64,000 nucleotides of DNA from the NCBI GenBank assembly GCA_016712315.1, contig JADJRG010000026.1:124001-188000 (forward strand). Direction: 5' to 3'. The translations under genes were made by a program, and so were the position numbers. Origin of the DNA: Nannocystis sp. (GTDB lineage: Bacteria > Myxococcota_A > Polyangia > Nannocystales > Nannocystaceae). Each line of letters starts with the position of its first letter. Position 1 is the stretch's first letter. The notes below the pieces were generated by a model that did not search any database, was not told the origin of the DNA, and saw only the letters and a list, made by a program, of their open reading frames with translations. Below are positions 1-7,456 of the stretch, one piece after another.

Positions 1-2
1 CG

Positions 3-128
3 TCCCGACTCCGCGAGCTGACGGGCTGGCGCGCGAAGGTCTCGCTGCAGGCGGGGCTCCGGCGCCTGCTCGACGACCCGACCGCGCCAGCGTTCGCGCG
101 ACCCCAGGAGGCGAAGCCATGTCCTTGA
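3..128 (+). CDS. C-terminal end of an NAD-dependent sugar epimerase/dehydratase (partial)
   Basis: Only the last 41 codons are in the window, and the frame is open from the first bases. The stretch LTGWRAKVSLQAGLRRLL resembles the end of extended short-chain dehydrogenases (UDP/dTDP-sugar epimerases and dehydratases), which usually close with a GW-x-P-x-VSL-x-x-GL segment. It stops with tga at 126-128 and overlaps the next ORF by 10 bases, so it probably heads the operon that follows. With the Rossmann part missing, the substrate cannot be judged. The family call is an inference from a short tail. Confidence 0.45.
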   Translation, partial: SRLRELTGWRAKVSLQAGLRRLLDDPTAPAFARPQEAKPCP

Positions 129-343
129 TGGACGTCGGTAGAAGGAGACGCCGCCGCGGCGGTCCACCCGGGCTCGATCCCCCGCCGGCGACGCCATGCA
201 TGATCGTCCGCGATCTCCACTGGCACCGTAAGCTCTACGAGATCGATCGCCTGCCATGGCGCACCCAGATCGCCTTCATGGGCCTGCGGGTCGTCCAGCG
301 GATCGCCTACAACATCGGCTGGTGGCTCGGAGGGCGCGACTGA
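119..343 (+). CDS. small ORF between epimerase and radical SAM gene; unknown
   Basis: This 74-residue ORF overlaps the epimerase tail and ends with a tga that shares its last base with the ATG of the radical SAM gene, so it is placed for translational coupling. The first part is Arg/Pro-rich and low in complexity. The better-looking part begins at an internal ATG at 200 (47 residues) and is aromatic and basic, with YEIDRLPW, IAYNIGWWLGG and an amphipathic middle. I do not recognise a family. A small protein directly before a radical-SAM/SPASM gene could be a substrate peptide or a small accessory chain, but no leader or core pattern proves it. Confidence 0.4.
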   Translation: MSLMDVGRRRRRRGGPPGLDPPPATPCMIVRDLHWHRKLYEIDRLPWRTQIAFMGLRVVQRIAYNIGWWLGGRD

Positions 344-1434
344 TGCCGCGCGTCCAGCTCCCGCTCCATCGGCCGTCCGCGAGCGCGCTCGAGCTCGTCC
401 ACAACAACGCGGCCCAGATCCCCGAGGAGCGCCGATGGCGCTGGAAGCACGAGATGACCGCGCCCGTCCCCGACGGGGCCGCGTGCCCGCTCCCGGCGCG
501 GGCGATCGTCGAGCTCGTCAACACCTGTAACCTCGACTGCCCGATGTGCCGGGTTGGGCGCCACGGCATCAACCTCGAGCGGATCATGCCCCTGGGGCTC
601 TTCGAGCGCGTCCTCGCCGCCTTGACGCCCTCGCTCCGCGAGGTCCGCCTGAACGGGCTCGGCGAAGCGACACTCCACCCTCACTTCGTGTCGTTCGTCC
701 GGCGGATCCAAGCGGCGGGCCTCATCGGCGAGCTGATCACCAACCTCACCTGCGACAACGAGACGATCCGCCTCCTCGTCGACGCCGAATTCACGGTGCT
801 CGTCTCCTGGGACGCGGCGACCCCCCGCCTCTTTGAGGCCCTCCGGCGCCCAGCCAGCTTCGCCGCGACGTGGGCATCGCTCTGTGCGCTGGGATCCGCG
901 GCGGCGGCGGCGGGCCGGAGCGATCACCTCCACCTGATGATGACGCTGCAGCGCGCGAACTTCTCCGAGCTCGCGGGGGTCGTTGAACTCGCCGCCGAGG
1001 CCGGGGTTCCGCACGTCGTCGTCAACGTCATCAAGCTCGCCGACGAGTCCTGGATCGAGCGCCACTGGGGCGCGATCGAGGCCGCGATCGCCTGCGCGCA
1101 GCAGACCGCGGCGACCCGCGGGATCCGGCTCTTCATCCCCGATCACCTGGGACGCCGCTCGCTCCACGATGGCGCGTCCCCGACCCCGGCCACCCGGGGC
1201 TGCGATCGACCGTGGAATGAGCTCGTGATCCGCTACAACGGCGAGATCGGCGTGTGCAACATGTTTAACCCCTACGTTTACGGCCACGTGAACCGTCACG
1301 GCGTCGAGGGAGCCTGGCACGGCCCCCTCGCCCACGCCTTCCGGACCCTCGTCAACACCCCGGATCGCCACCCCTACTGCGAGGGGTGCTACTACCTCGA
1401 AGACCTCTACTCGCAGCGGCAAGGAGGCCGCTGA
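343..1434 (+). CDS. radical SAM/SPASM-type enzyme
   Basis: A 363-residue radical SAM protein. The cluster motif CNLDCPMC puts the three iron-sulfur ligands at about C62, C66 and C69. NGLGEATLHP follows, where the GE motif of the SAM-binding barrel is expected. The C-terminal third has further cysteines at about 287, 305, 346 and 349 (GCDRPW, GVCNMF, CEGC), typical of a SPASM or twitch auxiliary-cluster domain. The ATG at 343 is chosen because it overlaps the upstream stop (tgatg); an in-frame ATG at 256 would add only frame-shadow sequence. The operon next to a GT2 and an epimerase suggests modification of a peptide or sugar for a surface or secondary metabolite. The substrate is unknown. Confidence 0.85.
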   Translation: MPRVQLPLHRPSASALELVHNNAAQIPEERRWRWKHEMTAPVPDGAACPLPARAIVELVNTCNLDCPMCRVGRHGINLERIMPLGLFERVLAALTPSLREVRLNGLGEATLHPHFVSFVRRIQAAGLIGELITNLTCDNETIRLLVDAEFTVLVSWDAATPRLFEALRRPASFAATWASLCALGSAAAAAGRSDHLHLMMTLQRANFSELAGVVELAAEAGVPHVVVNVIKLADESWIERHWGAIEAAIACAQQTAATRGIRLFIPDHLGRRSLHDGASPTPATRGCDRPWNELVIRYNGEIGVCNMFNPYVYGHVNRHGVEGAWHGPLAHAFRTLVNTPDRHPYCEGCYYLEDLYSQRQGGR

Positions 1435-1970
1435 TGGGCGTCGAGCTCGACGTAGTACTCATCCGCGGCGCCCCCGGCGCCGGCAAGAGCACCCTCGGAC
1501 GACGGCTCCGCAAGGTGTTGACCGCGGCCGCGGTTGTTGAGGTCGACGACCTACGGGCGATGCTCACCCAGGTCGACTGGACGAGCCGGTGCCACCACGA
1601 TCAGGCGCTCGCGGGGGCCTTCGCGCTCGTCGGGGGCTTCCTGCGCGCGGGTCTGCGCCCGATCGTCCTCATCGACACCCTAAGCCGCAGCCGCCACGCC
1701 CAGGTCCGCGCGTGGCTCGAGCGCGAGGAGCACCGGTACCACTCGATCTCGCTCTGGGTCGAGCCCTCCACCCTGCGGACGCGGCTGGAGCAGCGAGAAT
1801 CTGGCTTCCGCGAGTGGGAGCCAAGCGCCGTCCTCAACGCCGAGGTCCTGGACACGCGATGGCCGCACGAGACATTGATCGATGTCAGCGCGCTCGGGCC
1901 CGACGCGGTCGCCGAGCTGGTCCTCCGCCACCTCACAGCCGTCCCTCGTGAGCAGGGGGTCGGGTCGTGA
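1434..1970 (+). CDS. small P-loop kinase-like NTPase
   Basis: A 178-residue protein with an early Walker A motif (RGAPGAGKSTLGRRL, about residues 8-22). VVEVDDLRAM follows, then LIDTLSRSRHAQVRAWL, a helical lid with basic residues (LEQRESGFREWEPSAV) and a C-terminal VSALGPDAVAELVLRHL. This is the layout of small metabolite and nucleotide kinases (AAA_33 and shikimate/gluconate/APS-kinase-like). It starts at the ATG overlapping the radical SAM stop and ends four bases into the next gene. Lying between two radical SAM genes, it may phosphorylate an intermediate of the same pathway. The exact substrate cannot be read from sequence. Confidence 0.75.
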   Translation: MGVELDVVLIRGAPGAGKSTLGRRLRKVLTAAAVVEVDDLRAMLTQVDWTSRCHHDQALAGAFALVGGFLRAGLRPIVLIDTLSRSRHAQVRAWLEREEHRYHSISLWVEPSTLRTRLEQRESGFREWEPSAVLNAEVLDTRWPHETLIDVSALGPDAVAELVLRHLTAVPREQGVGS

Positions 1971-3013
1971 ACATCACCCTGCGCCGCGGATCGCCCCCGG
2001 CCGTAGAGGCGCGACCGCCCCGCGCGGCTGCTCCTCAGTACCTCTTCATCGAGATCACGACAGCCTGCAACCTCCGCTGCAAGCAGTGCCACATGTGGAT
2101 GAGCCGCGAGCCCGCCGGCACCCTCACGACCGAGGAGAAGCTCGCCCTCGTCGACGAGCTCGCCGACTGGGCGCAGACCGGCGTCGTCGTGATGACCGGC
2201 GGCGAGACCTTCATGAAGGCCGACGAGGTCCTCGCCCTCAGCCGGCGGGCGCGCCAGCGCGGCCTCTCCACCGCCGTGAACACCAACGGCACCTACCTCC
2301 GCGGCCTGGGCTTCGACGCGCTCCTCGACGACGGCCCGCGTTACCTCGTGATCTCGCTGGACGCCCCGACCGCCGAGATCCACGACTGGATCCGCGGTCA
2401 GCCCGGAACCTTCGACCAGGTCGTCGGCGTCATCCGGGACCTGGTCGCGCACCGCCGCGCCCGCGCTCGCCCGACAGACGTCAAGATCCTCGTCAACGCG
2501 ATCCTCTGCAAGGCGACCCTCCCGCTCGCGCGCCAGCACGTCGACTTCGTGCGCTCGCTCGGCGCGGACGGGGTGATGTTCCAGGCCCTCGGGCGCACCT
2601 TCATGAACCAGGGCCACGGCGACCCCTTCTTCGACCGGCAGCGCCCCGACGATCCGGCCCTGGTAGCGAGCGTCCTGGACGATCTGATCGCCCTGCGCGA
2701 GCGCGACGGCTTCCTCAACACCGAGGCCCGTGACCTCGGGTGGATCCGCTCGTACTTCGACGACCCCGACTTCACAGCCGAGCCCGTCTGCGGCTCCGCC
2801 GACCGCAACGTCATGGTCAACATGTACGGCGAGGTCCAGCTCTGCTTCGGCATGAAGGGCCTCACCGGCGGCCGGGCCCTCGGCGACGTCCGCACCTCGT
2901 CGCTACGGGCGCTGTGGACCGGCGAGCAGGCCGCCCGCGCCCGCGGCATCATGGATCACTGCCGAAAGAACTGCGGGATGCTCCACTGCCACCGCCGCCA
3001 GGGGGCCGCATGA
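1967..3013 (+). CDS. second radical SAM/SPASM enzyme
   Basis: A 348-residue protein starting with GTG at 1967, which overlaps the kinase stop (gtga). The motif CNLRCKQCHMW gives cluster ligands at C34, C38 and C41, and VVMTGGETFM is the GGE motif. The C-terminus has CGSADRNVMVNMYGEVQLCF and CRKNCGMLHCHR, a SPASM-type set of cysteines for auxiliary clusters. It differs clearly from the first radical SAM gene, so the operon holds two non-redundant radical enzymes rather than a recent duplication. Many SPASM enzymes act on ribosomal peptides, but others sit in glycan clusters. The neighbouring glycosyltransferase keeps both readings open. Confidence 0.87.
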   Translation: MNITLRRGSPPAVEARPPRAAAPQYLFIEITTACNLRCKQCHMWMSREPAGTLTTEEKLALVDELADWAQTGVVVMTGGETFMKADEVLALSRRARQRGLSTAVNTNGTYLRGLGFDALLDDGPRYLVISLDAPTAEIHDWIRGQPGTFDQVVGVIRDLVAHRRARARPTDVKILVNAILCKATLPLARQHVDFVRSLGADGVMFQALGRTFMNQGHGDPFFDRQRPDDPALVASVLDDLIALRERDGFLNTEARDLGWIRSYFDDPDFTAEPVCGSADRNVMVNMYGEVQLCFGMKGLTGGRALGDVRTSSLRALWTGEQAARARGIMDHCRKNCGMLHCHRRQGAA

Positions 3014-3726
3014 TCGACGTCTCCGTCGTCGTCCCCTGTCACGGCCGCCTCGCCGCCCTGCGACGCGCGGCCGAGTCGCTCCTCGACGCCCGCGACTACT
3101 TCCACGGCGGCCGAGTCGAGCTGCTCTTCGTCGACGACGCCTCACCGACCCCCGTCGAGGCCACGCTCGCCGGCCTGCTCGACGACCCCGCGGTCCGGAC
3201 CCTCCGGCTCCCCGAAAACCGTGGGCCATCCGGCGCGCGAAACGCGGGGATCCACGCCGCCCGCGGGGAGATCGTCCTCTTTACGGACGATGATGTCCTC
3301 GTCGACCGCGCCTGGATCCGAGAGCTCGCCGTCTACCTGCGTGACGCCCCCCACCGCGTCGCCGGCGTGGGCGGCCGGGTCTACGCCCTCGGTAAGGACG
3401 TCTTCAGCCGGTACTACGAGTACCACCGGATCCTGGACCCCTTCCGCCTCGACGACGGGACCATCCTCTATGTCGTGACCTGCAACTGCGCCTACCGCCG
3501 CGCCGTGCTCGAGGAGCTCGGCGGCTTCGACGAGGCGATCCGCCGCCCGGGAGGCGAAGACCCCGGGCTCAGCTTCAAGGCCCGCGCGGCCGGGTACGAA
3601 CTCCATCTGCACGAGGAGGCGGTCGTCTGGCACGATTTCCGGCCGGGTTTACGCGACTTCGCGCGGACCTTCTTCCGGTACGGTCGGGGGTGCCGACATC
3701 AGGTCGGGCGCCACTGGAAGGGATGA
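3010..3726 (+). CDS. family 2 glycosyltransferase, probably C-terminally shortened
   Basis: A 238-residue GT-A glycosyltransferase, starting at an ATG that overlaps the upstream stop (atga). Seen: VSVVVPCHGR at the N-terminus, LLFVDDASPT, LPENRGPSGARNAGI, the metal-binding FTDDDVLVD, then GGEDPGLSFKARAAGYEL and HDFRP near the end. This is the inverting GT2 order. The chain stops at FFRYGRGCRHQVGRHWKG, where relatives usually carry a further helical or membrane segment. It is followed at once by a strong hairpin and then sequence of a different character, so the gene may have lost its 3' end at a recombination boundary. The acceptor is unknown. Confidence 0.82.
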   Translation: MIDVSVVVPCHGRLAALRRAAESLLDARDYFHGGRVELLFVDDASPTPVEATLAGLLDDPAVRTLRLPENRGPSGARNAGIHAARGEIVLFTDDDVLVDRAWIRELAVYLRDAPHRVAGVGGRVYALGKDVFSRYYEYHRILDPFRLDDGTILYVVTCNCAYRRAVLEELGGFDEAIRRPGGEDPGLSFKARAAGYELHLHEEAVVWHDFRPGLRDFARTFFRYGRGCRHQVGRHWKG

Positions 3727-3737
3727 TCCATTGCACT

Positions 3738-3766
3738 CCGTGGAGGCCACTCGGCGGCCTCCACGG
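3738..3766 (+). terminator. hairpin after the radical SAM/GT operon
   Basis: A perfect 11-bp inverted repeat, CCGTGGAGGCC and GGCCTCCACGG, with a 7-base loop, lies 11 bases after the glycosyltransferase stop. There is no clear T-run, so intrinsic termination is likely but not certain. Confidence 0.5.
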
Positions 3767-4010
3767 GGCCGTCGCGGCGTGACAGCTCGGTCCCATCCAC
3801 CGGGCCAAGTCTTGTTGTTCGCCAGATCGGCGACGCCGCCGTGCTGACGGGCGCTCTCCTCGAGTACGAGGCTGAGCATGGCCGACGCCTGGCGATGGAC
3901 GCGCGCGCCCTCTCGGCGCTAACAAGGTGCCCCCTCCGAGAGCCCGGGCCGCCGTGCGCCCCTCGGATCGCCCGTCAGGATCGCGTAGTGTCACGCTCGG
4001 AGACGAGAGC
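3767..4010. other. intergenic stretch with a possible gene remnant
   Basis: No complete gene is visible. One forward frame reads AAVLTGALLEYEAEHGRRL and MDARALSAL, with the codon pattern of a real protein tail, but it has no start and runs into low-complexity sequence. It may be a remnant left at the boundary between the operon and the following accessory region. Confidence 0.3.
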
Positions 4011-4532
4011 ATGGATCTGCAAGCCCTCCCCGCCGCGATCCTCGCCCACTTGCGCGCTAACTCCCCGGACGCCGGGATCGTCCGCGTCGACGTCCAGGCC
4101 GCCGCCGAGCCGGTCGTCGTTGTCCACCTCGAACGACCTGGCCTCTTGATCGGCCGCCAGGGCGCGACGCTGCGCCGGATCCAGGGCGAGCTCGCGCGTC
4201 GCTGGGGGCCGCTTCAGCTCCGCGTCGTCGAGCTCCGGTGCCCCGAGCTCGAGCCGCTCTGGCTCGCCGACACCGTCCTCCGCCAGGTCACCGCAGGGAT
4301 CGACCCGCTCCGCGCCCTCACGCGCATTGGCGACAAGGGCCTCCGAGCTCGGGCGCGCGCGCTACGGCTCACGGTCGAGCGCGCCGACGAGCGCTGGGAG
4401 CAACTCCTCCTCGCGGAGGGTGAGCAAGCCGCCGTCCTCAGCGCCCCCGAGGCGCGCAGCGCTGCCAGCTCGCGCAGCGCCGAGGACGGCGCCGAGTGGC
4501 GCTGCGCCGTCCAGCTCGCCCCTCCGCTCTAG
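4011..4532 (+). CDS. KH-domain protein resembling ribosomal protein S3 N-terminal half
   Basis: 173 residues, starting at ATG 4011 behind ggagacgag, a plausible ribosome-binding site. The KH signature is at residues 47-54 (IGRQGATL, GxxG loop GRQG at 48-51), preceded by VVVHLERPG and followed by RRIQGELARRWG, LRVVELRCPELEP and a closing GIDPLRAL. Ribosomal protein S3 shows the same order: an RxGxVIGxxG KH type II loop, a VxINxxExKxPELDA segment, then RRAMK. The S3 C-terminal domain is missing and the tail is Ala/Ser-rich. It is therefore an S3-like paralogue or stand-alone RNA-binding KH protein, not the ribosomal gene. It is monocistronic here, and its target is unknown. Confidence 0.6.
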   Translation: MDLQALPAAILAHLRANSPDAGIVRVDVQAAAEPVVVVHLERPGLLIGRQGATLRRIQGELARRWGPLQLRVVELRCPELEPLWLADTVLRQVTAGIDPLRALTRIGDKGLRARARALRLTVERADERWEQLLLAEGEQAAVLSAPEARSAASSRSAEDGAEWRCAVQLAPPL

Positions 4533-4654
4533 CTCGCTCCGCGAGGTCCCAAGCAGAGCAGAAGAGCCCTCGGACCCGCGCGCGCTAGCCGCCCGTGAGC
4601 ACCACCTGCGTCGACGTCTACCTCAACGGACGCGCGGAGCAGGCGGAGAATTCG

Positions 4655-4747
4655 TTCGGCGATTTTCGAGCCTGTATGCGCGCGATTTATACGATCAGGA
4701 GCGTACTGATCGCATCAACCGCGCCTCAACAGCGCTTCGCACGAACC
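4655..4747 (+). repeat. left arm of a long inverted repeat
   Basis: The sequence from 4655 is found as its reverse complement at 5283-5375 with about 95% identity. The match is collinear for 76 bases, and one single-base offset extends it to about 93. Inside is an 7-bp-arm palindrome, CGATCAG-7-CTGATCG. About 535 bases lie between the arms. Confidence 0.8.
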
Positions 4748-5594
4748 AGCCGCGCACCGTCGCGCGCGAGCACGCCGCGCCGTTGCTTGAAGGTCGAACT
4801 TTCGCCTCAAAAACGAGCGCGAACTGGTTCGAACTCGGAGCCGATGGGGCCACCGGGCCGCCGTATTTCGTCGGCCTGGAGATTGGAGGCCAGATTTCGA
4901 GCGAGGCTCGGAGCAGATCGCTGACGAGCCGCGCGCCCGCGCGCACGGCGCGGATGAGCCGCGCGCCCGCGCGCCCGCCACGGACCCAGAGCGCGCGCCG
5001 TAGCGCATCGGGCGCGTGAACTCGCGCGAGCCGAGCCACCTCGCGCACGGCCCCGGCCCGCACCGGCATGCGGCGGATGACCAGGCGGTGGAAGGCCTCG
5101 CGGCGGGCCCACCAGCGGCCCACCGTGGGGTCCATGAGCTTCTACGAAGCCGGCGGAGTGCGACCAGACGATGACGACGGGGCCACCACGCCGCCCGGCG
5201 AGCGCACGACGGCGAGCGCCGGAGGCCATAGCTCTCCAGCAACCACTTGCGCTGCGCGCCTGCGCGCGACGCATCGAGGCTCATTCGTGCGAAGCACTAG
5301 TTGACGCGCGGTTGATGCGATCAGTACGCTCCTGATCGTATAAACCGCGCGCATACAGGCTCGAAAATCGCCGAACAAAATTTTCTTGAATCTCCCACAG
5401 GCAATGAGATCCTCCATCGATGACGTCATGGGAGGTCCGCATCCCCAACAGCGCCGCCTTCTGGGGGCTGGTGTGCCGTCTCCAGCCCAAGCGCCTCGTC
5501 TTCATCGAGGTGCTGCGCGTGGACAAGGCGCTCGCGATCCTCGAAGGATCTCGGCCTCTGCCCCACCTGGAGCGGCCTTGACGAGCTCCAAGGG
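4748..5594. other. repeat-rich region without a convincing gene
   Basis: Between and just beyond the inverted repeat arms no ORF looks like an intact gene. The one coding-like piece is 5420-5581 (53 codons from ATG: IPNSAAFWGLVCRLQP, then LVFIEVLRVDKALAILEG), which ends in tga. I do not recognise it. It may be a small gene or the tail of a decayed one. The rest is Ala/Arg-biased in all frames. Confidence 0.4.
5283..5375 (-). repeat. right arm of the long inverted repeat
   Basis: Reverse-complement copy of 4655-4747 with the same internal GATCAG/CTGATC palindrome. A third, shorter relative of the core (gcgcgatctatgcgatcagg) lies at about 5885-5904, upstream of the coiled-coil gene. Confidence 0.8.
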
Positions 5595-5636
5595 GTGCTC
5601 ATTCCCGCCACCAGATCTGCGTCTTCAGCGCCGATG

Positions 5637-5760
5637 CACGCGCTCAAGCGCTCGGTCGCTGCGGGTACACGCCGCCATTTTATGGCGCGGCGACGCGGCC
5701 TGAGCCTCGAACACGCGTGTACATGGGTCCAGTGTATCGCCCCCGAGCGGGTCTTGAGGG
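5637..5760 (+). pseudogene. fragment of the regulator gene that is intact at 36.6 kb
   Basis: The forward frame reads RRRGLSLEHACTWVQCIAP, which lines up with RRGVGFEHACIWCEELLP in the intact gene at 36618-37412 (about half the positions identical). The rest of that gene is not recoverable here, so this looks like a degenerate copy. Both lie a few hundred bases upstream of a coiled-coil/membrane-protein gene pair, which supports a shared module. Confidence 0.4.
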
Positions 5761-5857
5761 CCACCACCTCCGATCCTGCACTCGCGCTGGCGATCGGCGC
5801 CGCTCCGGTCGAGGATCCCCCCTCCGATCGAGCGTTATCGTCCAGCGATCCTAATTG

Positions 5858-5944
5858 CACAAACCGCGCATCGATCGCTGCGGCGCGCGATCTATGCGAT
5901 CAGGATCCCCCAGCTCCGCCGCTCCCAGATCCACAAACCGCGCA
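5858..5944 (+). repeat. short direct repeats upstream of the coiled-coil gene
   Basis: CACAAACCGCGCA occurs at 5858-5870 and again at 5932-5944. Between them lies a shorter relative of the inverted-repeat core. They are candidate binding sites or recombination scars in the 5' region of the operon. Confidence 0.5.
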
Positions 5945-6065
5945 CGAACCACTCCTTGATCGACAGATCGCGCCTGCTTCTAAAAGTATCTGCGACATGC
6001 GCGAAAATAGGGACTTTTCAACTCATTCCGGAGCGGTTAGCCATGGGATCCTGAACGAGGTGCGA

Positions 6066-6989
6066 ATGGTCGGGTTAGCCGAGAAGTTCGAGCGAACGGC
6101 GAAGATTGAGTGGATCATCGGGGATGATCGATTCACCAGCGAGGTCCCCGCGGGCGCCGTCGGCGAGGCGCTCATACGCGCCTTCGACCGTATGGATGGG
6201 GCTGAGGTGCGCGTCGACGGCCAGCCCTATTCCGGCGCCATCATCACGACCATGAGCCAATTACGCCGCCAGACGCAGGCTCACGAGCTCGCCGAGGCTC
6301 AGCGCCTCGCCAAACAGGATGCCGCTCAGGAGCTCGCCGCCCGCGCCGAGCACGATCGAAGCATCGAGGAGAAGCGGCGAGAGCTCGCCGCCCAAGAGCA
6401 GCGCCAACGCGAGACCCAGCGGCAGCTCGACGAGCACGCCCCCCAGATGCGAGCGGAGCAGGCCAACGTGCGCGCGCGTAAGCACGATCTCCATCGCCGG
6501 GAGCGCGCCCTCGAGGCCTCGGAGTCGTCCGCCCAACAAACCGTCGCCCGGCTCATCGCCGACGCTGAGAGGACCGCCGCCGACAAGATCCGTGACGCCG
6601 AGAGGGACGCGTCGGCCAAGATCCGCGACGCCGAGCGACAGCTCGCCGACGCCAACAAAGAGATCCTCGATCGCCGACGCGAGGCCGAGCGCGAACTCGC
6701 TGAGCAGCGCCGTGACGTCGAGAGAGAGCTCAAGGACATGCGCCGCGACGCCGATCGTGAGCTCAAGGACGCCCGAACCGAGCTCGACAAGGGGCAGCGC
6801 GCCCTCGAGGAGAATCGTCGGGCCTTTGACCAGGAGCGCGCCGAGTTCAACGAGAACCGCTCCTCGACCATGGGCAAGCACCAGCAGCTCATCGAGCGCA
6901 CCCTCCAGATGATGAACCAGCCAGATCACACAGGACTCATCCACAGCGCCATCAAGGCGCTCCTACAGCACCTCGAGGTACAGAAATGA
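6066..6989 (+). CDS. coiled-coil protein, module copy 1
   Basis: 307 residues from ATG 6066; an in-frame ATG at 5998 is an alternative. The first 70 or so residues form a small globular region (KIEWIIGDDRFTSEVPAGA, VRVDGQPYSGAI). A long charged coiled coil then runs to about residue 285, with repeats such as IRDAERD and RELKDMRRDADRELKD. A short helical tail follows (HSAIKALLQHLEVQK). No enzyme motif is visible. It ends four bases into the next gene (atga), so the pair is translationally coupled. A shorter coiled-coil protein holds the same place before a homologous membrane protein at 37.4-38.5 kb. The coil could reach between the membrane and cytoplasmic partners; that is inference. Confidence 0.65.
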   Translation: MVGLAEKFERTAKIEWIIGDDRFTSEVPAGAVGEALIRAFDRMDGAEVRVDGQPYSGAIITTMSQLRRQTQAHELAEAQRLAKQDAAQELAARAEHDRSIEEKRRELAAQEQRQRETQRQLDEHAPQMRAEQANVRARKHDLHRRERALEASESSAQQTVARLIADAERTAADKIRDAERDASAKIRDAERQLADANKEILDRRREAERELAEQRRDVERELKDMRRDADRELKDARTELDKGQRALEENRRAFDQERAEFNENRSSTMGKHQQLIERTLQMMNQPDHTGLIHSAIKALLQHLEVQK

Positions 6990-7432
6990 ATGGCACCGGA
7001 AATTCAGTCGATCTCACGCTAACCCAAGAGGAAGCCGCGAAGCAGTACGTCCTCGAGATCTTGAAGGTCGTCGCCAAGGAGATCCGGGCGCACGAGCGCT
7101 ACGCGATCGCGATGAGGCTCTTGAACACGGCCAAGACCCCGGACGCGTTCCTCTCCGCGATCCAGGCCGAGATCAAGGGCTCGTGGGTCGACAACCTCAT
7201 CCTCGGCGCCTCGGCGATCAGCGGTCTCATACTCGGCACCATCAGCAGCCGCATCACCGCGCCCTTGAAGAGGGCGAACATCGGCCGCTTTCCGCTGATC
7301 TCGCTCGCCGGGATCGCCGGGATCATCCCGGGCTTCGCGCTCAAAGACACCCTCACCGCCCGAAACAGCTTGGGGCTGGGCGGCCTCATGTTCAGCGCGG
7401 GGGCCCTCGTCGAGGGCTATCGTCGAAGCTGA
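6986..7432 (+). CDS. small membrane protein, module copy 1
   Basis: 148 residues. The N-terminal half is helical and soluble (DLTLTQEEAAKQYVLEIL, then AHERYAIAMRLLNTAKTPDAF). Three hydrophobic segments follow: LILGASAISGLILGT, ISLAGIAGIIPGFAL and LGLGGLMFSAGALVEGY. The protein at 38035-38463 aligns along its whole length, including DNxILGxSA, ARNSLGLGGLMFSAGA against VRNSLSLGGLMFSAGA, and the TQEEAA start. No known family is recognised. Its coupling to the coiled-coil gene is conserved in both copies. Confidence 0.65.
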   Translation: MNGTGNSVDLTLTQEEAAKQYVLEILKVVAKEIRAHERYAIAMRLLNTAKTPDAFLSAIQAEIKGSWVDNLILGASAISGLILGTISSRITAPLKRANIGRFPLISLAGIAGIIPGFALKDTLTARNSLGLGGLMFSAGALVEGYRRS

Positions 7433-7456
7433 CCTCGTGGTCACGGCGGATGACCG

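Noticed and set aside
307..1422. Minus-strand ORF opposite the first radical SAM gene
   Set aside because: It is a compositional shadow. The forward frame carries the CxxxCxxC motif, the SPASM cysteines and coupled starts and stops with neighbours.
3575..4012. Minus-strand ORF across the end of the glycosyltransferase
   Set aside because: Arg/Pro-rich with no recognisable motif, and overlapping a real gene and a hairpin.
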